From assembly GCA_937925815.1 (NCBI GenBank), contig CALAMQ010000039.1:1-52571 (forward strand): DNA of 52,571 nt, written 5' to 3'. Within the stretch, counting starts at the first letter, position 1, and the number at the start of each line of letters is the position of its first letter. This DNA comes from an uncultured Granulosicoccaceae bacterium (GTDB lineage Bacteria; Pseudomonadota; Gammaproteobacteria; CALCKW01). Shown piece after piece: positions 34,280-43,795 of this stretch. The notes below the pieces were generated by a model. The model saw nothing but the letters and a program-made list of their open reading frames with translations, had not been told where the DNA came from and searched no databases. The position numbers and the translations under genes were made by a program.

Positions 34280-35716
34280 ATGATTCGTTTTTGCATTGCC
34301 ACCTTGCTCTTGAGCTTGTCACTGATAGGTCCGCTGCACGCCCGTGCGCTTGGGTTGCCAGACTTCACCGAGTTGGTGGAAACCAATCACCCTGTGGTGG
34401 TCAATATCAGCACGACGCGCGCGCGCGGCAACGGCGGACCGGAGCTGCCACCTGGCATCGAGTGGCCAGATATTGAGGGCACGCCCTTTGGCGAGCTCTT
34501 TCGCAAATTCTTCGAAGAGCAAGAGCGCGGCGGCGACAACCCGGGTAGCCGGCGCGAAGAGCCGTCGTCCCTTGGGTCTGGGTTCATTATTTCCAAAGAC
34601 GGCTACATCCTGACCAATAATCATGTCGTTGAGGGCGCGGATAAAGTTTTTGTCCGCCTGCACGACCGCCGTCAGATGCCCGCTACAGTCGTTGGCACAG
34701 ACGAGCGCAGCGATGTCGCGGTGTTGAAAATTGAGGGCGAGGACCTGCCGGTTGCGAAAATCGGTGCCTCTAAAACACTGAAAGTGGGTGAGTGGGTACT
34801 GGCCATCGGTTCGCCGTTTGGTTTTGACCACTCGGTGACAGCCGGCATCGTCAGTGCCAAGGGACGCTCCTTGCCACGCGAAAATTACACGCCCTTTATC
34901 CAGACAGATGTTGCAATCAACCCTGGTAATTCAGGCGGTCCGCTGTTTGACCTCGAAGGCAATGTAGTGGGTGTCAATTCCCAGATTTACAGCCGCAGCG
35001 GCGGTTTTATGGGCCTGTCTTTCGCGATTCCTATTGAAGTGGCCATGAACGTGGCAAATCAACTGCGTGAAAACGGCCGTGTGTCGCGCGGCTGGCTGGG
35101 CGTCGTGATCCAAGAAGTCACGCGTGAGCTTGCCGAGAGCTTCGGCATGGAGCGCGCAACCGGGGCCTTGGTCTCGCAAATCGTCGCCGACAGCCCAGCC
35201 TCTAATTCTGAGATCCAAGTTGGCGATGTGATCATCGAGTTCAACGGCGACCCAGTGCCTACCTCCAGCAGTTTGCCGCCACTTGTTGGTTTGGTTGTGG
35301 CCGGCACTGACGCTGAGCTGCTGGTGCTGCGCAATGGTGAGCGTAAGACCTTGATCGTCAACATTGGCGAATTGCCCGGGCAAGAAGAATTGGCCGAGGC
35401 GACCGGTCGTAGCAACACCGTACAGCCGGCAGCGTCGCGCATCGGCGCGGTGGTGGCATCACCTGATGAGGCTCAGCGCGAGGCTGCGGGTGTGCCAGAA
35501 GGCGGTGTGATCGTGACCGAAATCAAGCAAGATGGGCTGGCCGATCAAGCGGGCGTCATGCCTGGCGATATGGTCCTGATGATAGGAAGCGATAAGGTCG
35601 ACACCGTTGATGACTTTCAGCGCTTGGTCGAGGACTTGCCTGCTGGTACCTCGGTTGCGATGTTGGTGCACCGTGGCTCAAGCCCGATCTTCTTGCCCTT
35701 GCGCTTGCCGGAATAG
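34280..35716 (+). CDS. mucD: Periplasmic serine protease MucD/DegP (HtrA family)
   Basis: This envelope protease-chaperone degrades misfolded periplasmic proteins. From ATG 34280 it has 478 residues with a signal peptide (MIRFCIATLLLSLSLIGPLH, then A). The trypsin-like domain has triad His115 (LTNNHVVEG), Asp145 (RSDVAVLK) and Ser218 (NPGNSGGPL), and two PDZ domains follow (about 250-340 and 385-478). AGGA lies 8 bases upstream of the ATG. An open frame from GTG 34163 covers the promoter region and was rejected. Its position after rpoE-rseA corresponds to algU-mucA...mucD. Confidence 0.95.
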   Translation: MIRFCIATLLLSLSLIGPLHARALGLPDFTELVETNHPVVVNISTTRARGNGGPELPPGIEWPDIEGTPFGELFRKFFEEQERGGDNPGSRREEPSSLGSGFIISKDGYILTNNHVVEGADKVFVRLHDRRQMPATVVGTDERSDVAVLKIEGEDLPVAKIGASKTLKVGEWVLAIGSPFGFDHSVTAGIVSAKGRSLPRENYTPFIQTDVAINPGNSGGPLFDLEGNVVGVNSQIYSRSGGFMGLSFAIPIEVAMNVANQLRENGRVSRGWLGVVIQEVTRELAESFGMERATGALVSQIVADSPASNSEIQVGDVIIEFNGDPVPTSSSLPPLVGLVVAGTDAELLVLRNGERKTLIVNIGELPGQEELAEATGRSNTVQPAASRIGAVVASPDEAQREAAGVPEGGVIVTEIKQDGLADQAGVMPGDMVLMIGSDKVDTVDDFQRLVEDLPAGTSVAMLVHRGSSPIFLPLRLPE

Positions 35717-35760
35717 GCGGATTCAGCCACACTGAACGGTTTGATCTGTGAGTCAGTGGA

Positions 35761-36090
35761 TTGAGCCAGCGTCGGGTACTGAAGCTCGAACCGCATCGAC
35801 CGGCCAGTGGGCCGGCGATCGGCGCGACGGTGCCTGAAGGCGGGCGCACGGTCATTACCTTGTATGGTCGTCGCGGTTGTCACTTGTGTGACGACGCGGC
35901 GGCTGTTCTCGCCGAACTCGCTGACACGCTACACATTGCCATTGGTTCGGTTGACGTCGACGACAATGACGCGCTGCGTCGCCGCTACGACCACCACGTG
36001 CCAGTGGTGTGCCACGGCGATGACGAAATCTGCCGTCACCACCTCGACCTGCCAGCACTCGAGCGCACCTTAGCTCGGGTGCGTTCCTGA
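35761..36090 (+). CDS. Glutaredoxin-like thioredoxin-fold protein (DUF836)
   Basis: This small protein has the thioredoxin-fold start [20 protein letters not shown] with a C-x2-C (CHLC) redox motif, and the cis-Pro strand [12 protein letters not shown]. It fits the DUF836 glutaredoxin-like family, which is often found near lepA in gammaproteobacteria. The 109-residue version begins at TTG 35761. A GTG at 35830 would give about 86 residues, closer to the family length, and may be the true start. Neither has a clear ribosome-binding site. Eight bases separate it from lepA. Confidence 0.8.
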   Translation: MSQRRVLKLEPHRPASGPAIGATVPEGGRTVITLYGRRGCHLCDDAAAVLAELADTLHIAIGSVDVDDNDALRRRYDHHVPVVCHGDDEICRHHLDLPALERTLARVRS

Positions 36091-36098
36091 GACACTCC

Positions 36099-37889
36099 AT
36101 GCAGCACCTGATCCGCAACTTTTCCATCATTGCCCACATTGACCACGGCAAGTCGACCCTGGCGGACAGATTGATTCAGCTCTGTGGCGGGCTCACTGAA
36201 CGTGAAATGGCCTCTCAAGTGCTCGATTCGATGGACCTCGAACGCGAGCGTGGCATCACCATCAAGGCCCAGGCGGTGTCCTTGAATTTTGAGGCTGCAG
36301 ACGGCAAAACCTACCAATTCAATATCATTGACACGCCCGGACACGTAGATTTTGCCTACGAAGTCTCGCGCTCGCTGTCAGCTTGTGAGGGCGCCATGCT
36401 GGTGGTGGACGCATCCCAAGGTGTTGAAGCGCAAAGTGTTGCCAACTGCTATACCGCGGTAGAGCTCGACCTCGAAGTGCTGCCGGTGTTGAACAAGATC
36501 GACTTGCCGGCTGCAGACCCAGACCGCGTCGCGGAAGAAGTTGAAGAAATCATTGGCATCGACGCCACAGGCGCGCTCGGTATCAGCGCCAAAACAGGGG
36601 AGAACGTGCCCGCGTTGCTCGAACAAATTGTCGAGCACATCCCAGCGCCCACTGGCGACCCCGACGCGCCGCTCAAAGCGTTGGTGGTCGATTCATGGTT
36701 TGATTCTTACGTCGGGGTGGTGACCTTGGTGCGCGTCATCGACGGTTCGATCAAGCGCCGCGACAAATTCACCTTCATGTCGACAGGGCGCAGTTACAAC
36801 GCCGACCAAGTGGGATTTTTCACGCCCAAGCGCACGCCTCAGGACAGCCTTGAGTGTGGCCAGGTCGGCTACGTCATTGCGGGGATCAAAGAAATTGATT
36901 CAGCGCGTGTCGGCGACACCATCACGCTCGCAAGCAACCCTGCTGTCGATGTGCTGCCCGGGTTTCGCGAGGTTACGCCAAAAGTGTTTGCCGGGTTGTT
37001 CCCGGTCAGCTCTGAAGACTACGAGGGCTTTCGCGACGCCCTTGAAAAGCTCCGTTTGAACGATTCCTCGCTCGCCTATGAGCCCGAGTCGTCTGCCGCA
37101 TTGGGCTTTGGTTTTCGCATTGGCTTTCTCGGCATGTTGCACATGGAAATTGTGCAAGAGCGCCTCGAGCGAGAATACGATCTCGATTTGATCACCACAG
37201 CGCCAACAGTGGTGTACGAACTTGTGGATTCGAAGGGCGCTGTGCGCTCGATTCACAGTCCAGCGGAATTGCCACCGCCCAATGAAATCGACGAGCTGCG
37301 CGAGCCGATCATTGAGGCGAGCATACTCGTACCGCAAGAGTACGTTGGCGAAGTCATAAAGCTTTGCGTCGAAAAGCGCGGTGTGCAAAAACGCATGCAA
37401 TACGTGGGGCGGCAAATTTCACTCGGATACGAATTGCCGTTGTCAGAAGTTGTGCTGGACTTCTACGATCGTCTCAAGAGTTGCAGCCGCGGTTACGCGT
37501 CTTTTGAATACAGTTTTCTGCGTTTTGAAGCGGCGGATCTTGTGAAGGTGGATATCCTCATCAACGGCGACAAGGTGGATGCGCTCGCGATCATCTTGCA
37601 CCGCGCAAAAGCGCAGACACGCGGTCGAGATTTGGTTGAGAAAATGAAAGAGATCATTCCACGGCAGATGTTTGAAGTTGCGGTTCAAGCGGCGATTGGC
37701 ACGCATATCATTGCGCGGTCAAACGTCAAAGCGTTGCGCAAGAATGTCTTGGCCAAGTGCTATGGTGGAGATGTCTCACGCAAGCGCAAACTCTTGGAAA
37801 AACAAAAAGCCGGTAAAAAACGCATGAAGCAGATAGGCAGCGTTGAAATTCCGCAAGAAGCCTTCTTGGCCGTCCTAAAGGTTGATTGA
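36099..37889 (+). CDS. lepA: Elongation factor 4 (LepA)
   Basis: LepA is a ribosome-associated GTPase involved in initiation and back-translocation. The 596-residue protein shows G1 [14 protein letters not shown], switch [22 protein letters not shown]3 DTPGHVDF and G4 [10 protein letters not shown]. The LepA-specific C-terminal domain contains [20 protein letters not shown], and the usual [13 protein letters not shown] is at the end. The lepA-lepB pair is conserved. Confidence 0.97.
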   Translation: MQHLIRNFSIIAHIDHGKSTLADRLIQLCGGLTEREMASQVLDSMDLERERGITIKAQAVSLNFEAADGKTYQFNIIDTPGHVDFAYEVSRSLSACEGAMLVVDASQGVEAQSVANCYTAVELDLEVLPVLNKIDLPAADPDRVAEEVEEIIGIDATGALGISAKTGENVPALLEQIVEHIPAPTGDPDAPLKALVVDSWFDSYVGVVTLVRVIDGSIKRRDKFTFMSTGRSYNADQVGFFTPKRTPQDSLECGQVGYVIAGIKEIDSARVGDTITLASNPAVDVLPGFREVTPKVFAGLFPVSSEDYEGFRDALEKLRLNDSSLAYEPESSAALGFGFRIGFLGMLHMEIVQERLEREYDLDLITTAPTVVYELVDSKGAVRSIHSPAELPPPNEIDELREPIIEASILVPQEYVGEVIKLCVEKRGVQKRMQYVGRQISLGYELPLSEVVLDFYDRLKSCSRGYASFEYSFLRFEAADLVKVDILINGDKVDALAIILHRAKAQTRGRDLVEKMKEIIPRQMFEVAVQAAIGTHIIARSNVKALRKNVLAKCYGGDVSRKRKLLEKQKAGKKRMKQIGSVEIPQEAFLAVLKVD

Positions 37890-37894
37890 ATACC

Positions 37895-38647
37895 ATGGCA
37901 TTTGATTTTGAAATCCTGCTCGTTGGACTGACAGCCCTGTCTGGATTGCTCTGGCTGCTCAATGCCCTGATTTTCAGAAGCGACGGCGCACTGGCAGAGT
38001 ACGGTCGGTCTTTTTTCCCGGTATTGCTCTTTGTTGTGCTGCTTCGGTCCTTCGTTGTTGAACCGTTTCGCATACCATCGGGTTCGATGATCCCGACTTT
38101 GCAAATCGGTGATTTCATTTTGGTCAATAAATTCTCCTACGGTATCCGCTTGCCAATTGTGCACACCAAAGTGTTGGACCTCGGTGGGCCGGAGCGCGGT
38201 GATGTCGTGGTTTTCCGTTACCCGGCGGAGCCGCAAATTGACTACATCAAGCGTGTCGTCGGACTGCCAGGGGACGAGGTCAGCTATATTGATAAACGCG
38301 TGTTCATCAATGGTGAGCCGGTGCCTGTCAGCATGGTGGGTCCGGTGGACGATCCCTCCGGTCGTGGGCTGCAGACGCTGGAAGTGGAGGAGACGCTTGG
38401 CGAGAACACGCACCGAATCCACCTGCAGAACACCTCGTTTACCCGGCAGACACGTCACGTGGTTCCAGAGGGGCACTTTTTTGTCATGGGGGATAACCGT
38501 GACAACAGCTCAGACAGCCGCCGTTGGGGCACTGTGCCCGAGGCCAACTTGGCGGGACGTGCTTTTTTCATTTGGATGAACTTCAGCAAACAACCTGGAA
38601 TGGATTTTGCGCTTGATTGGAAACGCATAGGTTCCCAAATCCAATAG
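37895..38647 (+). CDS. lepB: Signal peptidase I
   Basis: LepB removes signal peptides from exported proteins. The 250-residue protein has two N-terminal membrane segments (FEILLVGLTALSGLLWLLNA, FFPVLLFVVLLRSF). The catalytic serine lies in PSGSMIPTL (Ser64), the general-base lysine in DYIKRVVGLPGD (Lys119), and box E in GDNRDNSSDSR. ATG 37895 is used. A TTG at 37886 overlaps the lepA stop and has an AAAGG 4 bases before it, so it is a real alternative. Confidence 0.95.
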   Translation: MAFDFEILLVGLTALSGLLWLLNALIFRSDGALAEYGRSFFPVLLFVVLLRSFVVEPFRIPSGSMIPTLQIGDFILVNKFSYGIRLPIVHTKVLDLGGPERGDVVVFRYPAEPQIDYIKRVVGLPGDEVSYIDKRVFINGEPVPVSMVGPVDDPSGRGLQTLEVEETLGENTHRIHLQNTSFTRQTRHVVPEGHFFVMGDNRDNSSDSRRWGTVPEANLAGRAFFIWMNFSKQPGMDFALDWKRIGSQIQ

Positions 38648-38662
38648 AAAACTGAGGTCAGC

Positions 38663-39025
38663 GTGAATAAGCAAAACGGACGTGTGCCATTCTTAGCACT
38701 TTGTGGTGTTGTAGCTCTTGGGTTCGCGCTTGTTATTTTATTCAAGGCTGGCCCAGCGTACATGGATTACTGGTATGTCAAGACCGCGGTTGACGAGCTC
38801 CAATCCAATCCGCCGCGTGCCAGCGAGACAAATGACGACGTCTATCGCCAAATAAAGAAACACTTACAGAACAACGCCATTTACGACCTCGATCCGAAAG
38901 AGCTTGTGTCGATAACCGGTCGTGGAGATCGCCGTCAGTACGCCGTCGATTACGACGTGCGGGTGCCGTTTTTCTTCAACGCTGACATTCTGCTGTCATT
39001 CCGGCCAGAAGGCGCCGCAGGGTGA
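38663..39025 (+). CDS. DUF4845 membrane protein
   Basis: This 120-residue protein has one N-terminal membrane helix (FLALCGVVALGFALVILFKA) followed by AGPAYMDYWYVKTAVDELQ and a C-terminal strand region (QYAVDYDVRVPFFFNADILL). This is the DUF4845 family that typically sits between lepB and rnc in gamma- and betaproteobacteria. The function is unknown. GTG 38663 has GAGG 5 bases upstream. Confidence 0.85.
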   Translation: MNKQNGRVPFLALCGVVALGFALVILFKAGPAYMDYWYVKTAVDELQSNPPRASETNDDVYRQIKKHLQNNAIYDLDPKELVSITGRGDRRQYAVDYDVRVPFFFNADILLSFRPEGAAG

Positions 39026-39171
39026 CAGACACTGGGCGCCAGCGAGACTGACTCCTGGCGCCACTGATTCTTGGCATGTGAACCCGGTTCAGAGCCAGGC
39101 ATGCGCGCCAACGCAACAACGTGCATGACAGCAAGCGCACTTCGCAGGCGGTGAGCCGGTACAATCGCCGG
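39026..39171 (+). other. Structured leader upstream of rnc
   Basis: GGCGCCAG (39035-39042) and CTGGCGCC (39055-39062) form a perfect 8-bp stem with a 12-base loop. Further downstream are GAACC-C-GGTTC and a TTGGC...GCCAA pairing (about 39071-39113). There is no T-run. Such leaders are cut by RNase III in E. coli rnc autoregulation. TACAAT at 39160-39165 could be a -10 but has no -35. Confidence 0.5.
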
Positions 39172-39867
39172 ATGACATCCCCCCTCGACGCACTCCAATC
39201 TCGGCTGGGCCATCGCTTTGCAGACGCTGATCTGCTCACAGCGGCACTCACGCACCGCAGTGTTGGCACACAGAACAATGAGCGCCTGGAATTCCTAGGC
39301 GACAGCTTGCTCAACTGCATCATCGCGGCCGAATTGTTCCACCTGCGGCCAAACTTGCCGGAAGGTGACCTCAGTCGGCTGCGTGCAACCTTGGTGCGTG
39401 GCACAACGCTCGCCCAAGTGGCCGGCGAACTCGAGCTCTCGGCACTTTTAATCATGGGTCCGGGTGAACTGCGTAGCGGGGGGTTCCAGCGCGAGTCCAT
39501 CCAAGCCGATGCAGTTGAGGCTGTGCTCGGCGCAGTCTTTCTGGATGCGGGTTTCGATGCCTGCCGCAAGGCGGTGTTGCAATTGTTCGCCGATCGACTG
39601 GGCGACTTGCCCGAGGTGGCGTCGCTCAAGGACCCCAAGACGCGCTTACAGGAATGGCTGCAACGTCGTGGCCAGCCCCTGCCTGTCTACGAGCTGGTTT
39701 CAAGCGCCGGCAAATCGCACGATCGTACCTTCACGGTTTGTTGTACTGTCGCAAGCTTTGACGTTGTTGAGGAAGCGCTTGGTGGCAGCCGCAAGAAAGC
39801 AGAGCAGAGCGCCGCGCAAGCCGTGCTTGAGGCGCTTGAATCCACATCCGGCGAGCCACGCACATGA
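39172..39867 (+). CDS. rnc: Ribonuclease III
   Basis: RNase III cuts double-stranded RNA in rRNA maturation and regulation. The 231-residue protein has the signature NERLEFLGDSLL, the second catalytic acidic region ESIQADAVEAVLGAVFLDAG, and a C-terminal dsRNA-binding domain (DPKTRLQEWLQRRGQPLPVY, GGSRKKAEQSAAQAVLEAL). ATG 39172 fits the family start; the frame is open from GTG 39121. Its stop overlaps the era ATG. Confidence 0.96.
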   Translation: MTSPLDALQSRLGHRFADADLLTAALTHRSVGTQNNERLEFLGDSLLNCIIAAELFHLRPNLPEGDLSRLRATLVRGTTLAQVAGELELSALLIMGPGELRSGGFQRESIQADAVEAVLGAVFLDAGFDACRKAVLQLFADRLGDLPEVASLKDPKTRLQEWLQRRGQPLPVYELVSSAGKSHDRTFTVCCTVASFDVVEEALGGSRKKAEQSAAQAVLEALESTSGEPRT

Positions 39868-40763
39868 CAACTGAGAACACGCAGAAATACGGCGCTGTCG
39901 CGCTTGTTGGCCGGCCCAACGTCGGCAAATCAACGTTGCTCAATCACTTAGTTGGCGAGCGCATCAGCATCACGGCGCACCGACCACAGACCACACGTCA
40001 CGCGGTGCGTGGCATCGCCACCTGGGGTGATGTGCAAGCGGTTTTTGTGGACACCCCCGGCATTCACGGTGGCGGCAAACGCGCCCTCAATCGGGTGCTC
40101 AATCGCACCGCGCGTGGCTCGCTGACAGACGTTGATGTGGTGGTGTTGCTGGTGCAAGCGCCGCAATTCACCGCCGATGATCAGCTCGCCCTGGCGGCTG
40201 CAGTGCGCAGTGAGCGGCCGGTGATCCTGGCTGTCAATAAGATTGATCGGATCAACGACAAAGCCGCGCTTTTGCCCTATCTGCAGCAGTTGCCGGAGGT
40301 TGAGAAAATGGCGCACGTGGTGCCCTTGTCGGCGCTCAAGGGGGACGGTGTGGACACGCTCAAATCTTGCCTGATTGAGCTCCTGCCCGAGGCCGAACAC
40401 GTCTACGCCGCCGACGAACTCACAGACAAAAGCGAACGTTTTCTCGCCGCCGAGATGATTCGCGAGCAGCTCACACGCCAACTCAACGAAGAACTTCCCT
40501 ACGCCATTACGGTGGAAATTGAGCAGTTTGACGTCAGCCCAACGGGGTACCGGATCATGGCTGCGATCTGGGTTGAGCGGGACAGTCAGAAAGGCATAGT
40601 CATTGGCCAGCGTGGCAGCAAACTCAAGGCAGTGGGCTCGCGTGCGCGCGAACGTATGTCCGAACTCTTCGGCGTGCCAGTTCACTTGGAGCAGCGGGTG
40701 TTGGTGAGGCGCGATTGGTCGGACGACCGAGACGCCTTGCACTCGCTTGGCATCGGTGACTGA
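39864..40763 (+). CDS. era: GTPase Era
   Basis: Era binds the 3' end of 16S rRNA during 30S assembly. The 299-residue protein has G1 GRPNVGKSTLLN, G2 region ISITAHRPQTTRHAVRGI, G3 DTPGIH and G4 NKIDRIN. The KH domain follows (GQRGSKLKAVGSRARERMSE). It overlaps rnc by 4 bases (ATGA) and recO by 8 bases, so translation of the three is coupled. Confidence 0.97.
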   Translation: MTTENTQKYGAVALVGRPNVGKSTLLNHLVGERISITAHRPQTTRHAVRGIATWGDVQAVFVDTPGIHGGGKRALNRVLNRTARGSLTDVDVVVLLVQAPQFTADDQLALAAAVRSERPVILAVNKIDRINDKAALLPYLQQLPEVEKMAHVVPLSALKGDGVDTLKSCLIELLPEAEHVYAADELTDKSERFLAAEMIREQLTRQLNEELPYAITVEIEQFDVSPTGYRIMAAIWVERDSQKGIVIGQRGSKLKAVGSRARERMSELFGVPVHLEQRVLVRRDWSDDRDALHSLGIGD

Positions 40764-41532
40764 CCTCGATCCCAGCTGGGTTCTGCACACGCGCAATTAC
40801 CGCGAGACCAGCCTGTTGGTGGATGTATTTGGGCTCCACGGTGGGCGCTACCGGCTGATTGCCAAGGGTGCGCGCCGTGGCAAGCGCAACCAGCGCGCGT
40901 TGCTGCAGCCCTTTCGCGGGTTGTTGATGACAACTCGGGGACGCGGGGAGTTGCGCACCTTGGCTGCGGTTGAAGACAGCGGTGCATCGCACGAGCTGCA
41001 ACAGGAGCGGCTCGCCTGTGGTCTGTATTTGAACGAGTTGCTGCTGGCGCTCTTGCCGCGGTTTGAGCCTGCGCCAGACGTGTTTGCGCTCTACGGTCAT
41101 GTGGTTGCGGGATTGGCGGCGCAAACGCCACCGGCGCCGTCGTTGCGTGCCTTTGAATTAACGTTACTTGAGACGCTAGGCCTGGCTCCGGACTTCACCG
41201 TCGTGACGCGCACCGGGGAGGCGATCCACGAGGACGGTTGCTATGCATTCGACGCCGGTGGAATTGGCGTCGCCCCGCAAGGCGTTAACTGTTTGAGCGT
41301 GCCGGGGAGTGCGCTGTTAGCGCTGGCTGAGCGGGACTTTGACACCGAGCCGCGTGCGCAGCGACAGGTGTTGGCCGCCTTGCTGCAGGGGCCGCTTGGT
41401 TCGCGCGAGCTGCGCAGCCGACAGTTGCTCGCACAGTTTCGAGAATTGGCGTCACGCACCGGCCCGAGAATGGCCGCGCCGGAGCAAACCTACAACCACG
41501 AGCCGGATACCAGTGAAGAACGCGATCAATGA
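40756..41532 (+). CDS. recO: DNA repair protein RecO
   Basis: RecO anneals ssDNA and, with RecR, loads RecA. The 258-residue protein has the N-terminal OB-fold WVLHTRNYRETSLLVDVFGL, HGGRYRLIAKGARRGKRNQR and LLQPFRGLLMTTRGRGELRT, then the helical domain LACGLYLNELLLALLPRFEP. GTG 40756 lies within the last codons of era; a TTG at 40747 is also open. pdxJ, the usual next gene in E. coli, is replaced here by a DUF455 gene. Confidence 0.93.
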   Translation: MTDLDPSWVLHTRNYRETSLLVDVFGLHGGRYRLIAKGARRGKRNQRALLQPFRGLLMTTRGRGELRTLAAVEDSGASHELQQERLACGLYLNELLLALLPRFEPAPDVFALYGHVVAGLAAQTPPAPSLRAFELTLLETLGLAPDFTVVTRTGEAIHEDGCYAFDAGGIGVAPQGVNCLSVPGSALLALAERDFDTEPRAQRQVLAALLQGPLGSRELRSRQLLAQFRELASRTGPRMAAPEQTYNHEPDTSEERDQ

Positions 41533-41533
41533 C

Positions 41534-42367
41534 ATGAGTTTGCAGGCGGCAGCTGGGCGCTGTCTTATGATTGACGATCCGATTGAGAAATGTGACGCGG
41601 CTGAGCAATTGGCGCGCTCGGTTTCCGCGGGGGAATGGCGTGACAAGCTCGGCACAGACAGCGTTTCCTCAACCCCAATTCCGGGTCGCCCGGCGCGACC
41701 GGAATTGGTAGAGCCTCGGGCGGTACGCAAGCGTGGCCCTGGCTCTGTAGAGGGCCGGGCTGGGCTCTACCACGCGCTGGCGCACATTGAGTTCAACGCG
41801 ATAAACCTCGCACTCGATGCTGTCTACCGATTTGTTGGATTACCACACGACTTTGCCGCTGACTGGATGCGAGTTGCCGAGGACGAGGCAAGGCACTTTC
41901 GCATGCTGGTCGCGCATCTTGAGCTGTTGGGTTACGGCTATGGCGATATGCCTGCGCACAACAATCTCTGGGAGATGGCAGTGCGCACAGACTTTGATCC
42001 GATGGTGCGCATGGCGTTGGTGCCGCGCGTGCTCGAGGCGCGTGGCCTCGATGTCGCTCCAGGCATGATTGACAAGCTTGACGCTGTCGGCGACTCGCGT
42101 GGCGCCGATATCTTGCGCATCATTCTCGAAGAAGAAGTCGAGCATGTGCGCATCGGTAACCGGTGGTTTCTCTATCACTGCGAACAACGTGGATTGGAAC
42201 CGCGCAGCACGTTCCGCGAATTGCTGCGCGCGCACACGCGCGGCTTTCTGACCGGGCCGTTTAACGATGCCTACCGCAAGCAGGCCGGTTTCACCGACGC
42301 CGAACTCGATGACCTGCGCGAGATTGAGCGCGAATTTGTCGAGCAAGTGGATGCGGGTTTGCGCTAA
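41534..42367 (+). CDS. DUF455 ferritin-like protein
   Basis: This 277-residue protein belongs to DUF455, a family with a ferritin-like four-helix core. Candidate metal ligands are in HALAHIEFNAINLALD, AEDEARHFRML and LEEEVEHVRIG (E-x2-H pattern). The conserved PGRPARPELVEP leads into them. The substrate is unknown; oxidative or hydroxylase activity is only a fold-based guess. ATG 41534 follows the recO stop by one base. The stop overlaps the convergent lpxH stop by 4 bases. Confidence 0.83.
   Translation: MSLQAAAGRCLMIDDPIEKCDAAEQLARSVSAGEWRDKLGTDSVSSTPIPGRPARPELVEPRAVRKRGPGSVEGRAGLYHALAHIEFNAINLALDAVYRFVGLPHDFAADWMRVAEDEARHFRMLVAHLELLGYGYGDMPAHNNLWEMAVRTDFDPMVRMALVPRVLEARGLDVAPGMIDKLDAVGDSRGADILRIILEEEVEHVRIGNRWFLYHCEQRGLEPRSTFRELLRAHTRGFLTGPFNDAYRKQAGFTDAELDDLREIEREFVEQVDAGLR
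41675..41771. repeat. Nested inverted repeats inside the DUF455 gene
   Basis: A near-perfect inverted repeat has arms at 41675-41689 (15 bases) and 41695-41708 (14 bases, one base missing), with a 5-base loop. A second pair, GGTAGAGCC (41707-41715) and GGCTCTACC (41763-41771), starts within the end of the first. The DNA encodes the conserved PGRPARPELVEPRA region, so coding constraint may explain it in part. Confidence 0.6.
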
Positions 42368-43092
42368 GGGCGTTGTGGTGGTGGCCAGTGTGTGAGCGTC
42401 GCGCCGCGCTCGGTGATCAGCGCGTATTGACCACCGTCGGGAAGCCACTCACCGAGCACTATACGTTCGCCGTGCCCGCACGGGTGCGTGGCCGGGCGGT
42501 GTGTGTGGCCGTGAATCAACAGCGCAGCGCCGCTCTCCGTTAGTGCGCGTTCGCAACTGGCGCTGTTGGCGTCGGTCAGGCTGAGATCGATAGCGGCGTT
42601 CGCGGCGCGACTCTCGTCGCGCATGCCAGCGGCGCGGTGTTGCCGTTCTGCGAGCGGCAATTGCAGGAAGTCGCGCTGCCAAGTTGCGCCGCGCACGCGG
42701 CTGCGCACGGATTGGTAGCGGGTGTCATCGGTGCACAAGGTGTCGCCGTGCATGATCAACGCACGGGTGCCCGCGACCTCGATGATCAATTGATCTTCCG
42801 TGTGCAGCGTCGCGCCGATGCGTGCCGCGAACGTCTCGCCGAGCAAGAAGTCGCGATTGCCGTGCATCAGGTGAACCGCTGTGCCGCGATGTGATGCCGC
42901 GCTCAGCGCTGCAAGGAAGGGCTGCGCCCAGTCGACGGGGTCGTCATCGCCGACCCAGACATCGAATAAGTCCCCGAGGATGTAGAGGCTTGTTGTGCCG
43001 TTGCACACCGCTTCTAGAAAATCCACAGCGCGCTGCTGTGTCTCGGGCTGCTCCGCATGCAAGTGGAGGTCGGATATGAAAACCGCCTGCAT
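42364..43092 (-). CDS. lpxH: UDP-2,3-diacylglucosamine hydrolase
   Basis: LpxH makes lipid X in lipid A synthesis. The 242-residue metallophosphoesterase has the motifs SDLHL, GDLFDVWVGDDD, HGNRDFLLG, MHGDTLCTDD and HGHTHRPATH, which supply the two-metal site. It lies 17 bases downstream of ppiB, an arrangement known from E. coli (ppiB-lpxH), and converges with the DUF455 gene. Confidence 0.96.
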   Translation of the reverse strand: MQAVFISDLHLHAEQPETQQRAVDFLEAVCNGTTSLYILGDLFDVWVGDDDPVDWAQPFLAALSAASHRGTAVHLMHGNRDFLLGETFAARIGATLHTEDQLIIEVAGTRALIMHGDTLCTDDTRYQSVRSRVRGATWQRDFLQLPLAERQHRAAGMRDESRAANAAIDLSLTDANSASCERALTESGAALLIHGHTHRPATHPCGHGERIVLGEWLPDGGQYALITERGATLTHWPPPQRP

Positions 43093-43109
43093 GCGGGCGT
43101 CTGCTGCTG

Positions 43110-43604
43110 TCAGTCTTCGAGCGTGGCTTGCTCGATGACCACTTCCTCGAGCGGCACGTCACCGTGGTGACCAACGCTGCCGGTGGCAACTGCCACGATT
43201 TGATCGGCCACGTCCATGCCCTCGACCACTTCGGCGAACACCGCGTAGCCCCAACCGTTGGGGTTTGGCGCGCTGAAGTCGAGAAAGGCGTTGTCGACGA
43301 CATTGAGGAAAAATTGCGAGGTCGCTGAGTGCGGGTCAGAGGTGCGCGCCATCGACAGGCTGCCACGCACGTTTTTCAGGCCGTTGTCCGCTTCATTTTT
43401 GATCGGATCACGCGTGGGCTTTTGCTGCATGCCACTGGCGAAACCGCCGCCCTGAATCATGAAACCGGGGATCACGCGGTGGAAGAGCGTACCGTCGAAG
43501 TGACCGTCTGTGACGTACTGCTTGAAATTCTCACAGGTCACTGGGGCCTTGTCTTCGTGGAGCTTGATGGTGATGTCACCGAGGCTCGTCTTGAATTTGA
43601 TCAT
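43110..43604 (-). CDS. ppiB: Peptidyl-prolyl cis-trans isomerase B (cyclophilin)
   Basis: This cytoplasmic cyclophilin of 164 residues from ATG 43604 has [15 protein letters not shown] with the catalytic Arg, [20 protein letters not shown], and [16 protein letters not shown]. There is no signal peptide. The upstream leader is A-rich (AAAAAAAAGACG). An extended frame to 43667 adds a basic segment without family similarity. Divergent from cysS. Confidence 0.96.
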   Translation of the reverse strand: MIKFKTSLGDITIKLHEDKAPVTCENFKQYVTDGHFDGTLFHRVIPGFMIQGGGFASGMQQKPTRDPIKNEADNGLKNVRGSLSMARTSDPHSATSQFFLNVVDNAFLDFSAPNPNGWGYAVFAEVVEGMDVADQIVAVATGSVGHHGDVPLEEVVIEQATLED

Positions 43605-43795
43605 GTGTCGTCGTCTTTTTTTTAAGGGAATTCGGTTCGCGGCGTGGTCGCTCGGGCAGCGGCTCACCAGCGGGGTGGGAGGCTTGCCTTGGCGTCGACA
43701 CGGTGTGGGCCAGTTCGCGTGTTGCGCGGCCAGCGTCGCAGTCTACCAGAGCATCCGCTACCATTTCGCGCACTGAATCCAAGCAAGCGCCACCG

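Noticed and set aside
39948-40796. 282-codon minus-strand frame opposite era
   Set aside because: It is antisense to the full Era GTPase, with no motifs of its own.
43605-43795. T-box or leader peptide before cysS
   Set aside because: No T-box consensus, specifier hairpin or Cys-rich leader frame is visible in the 191-base gap.
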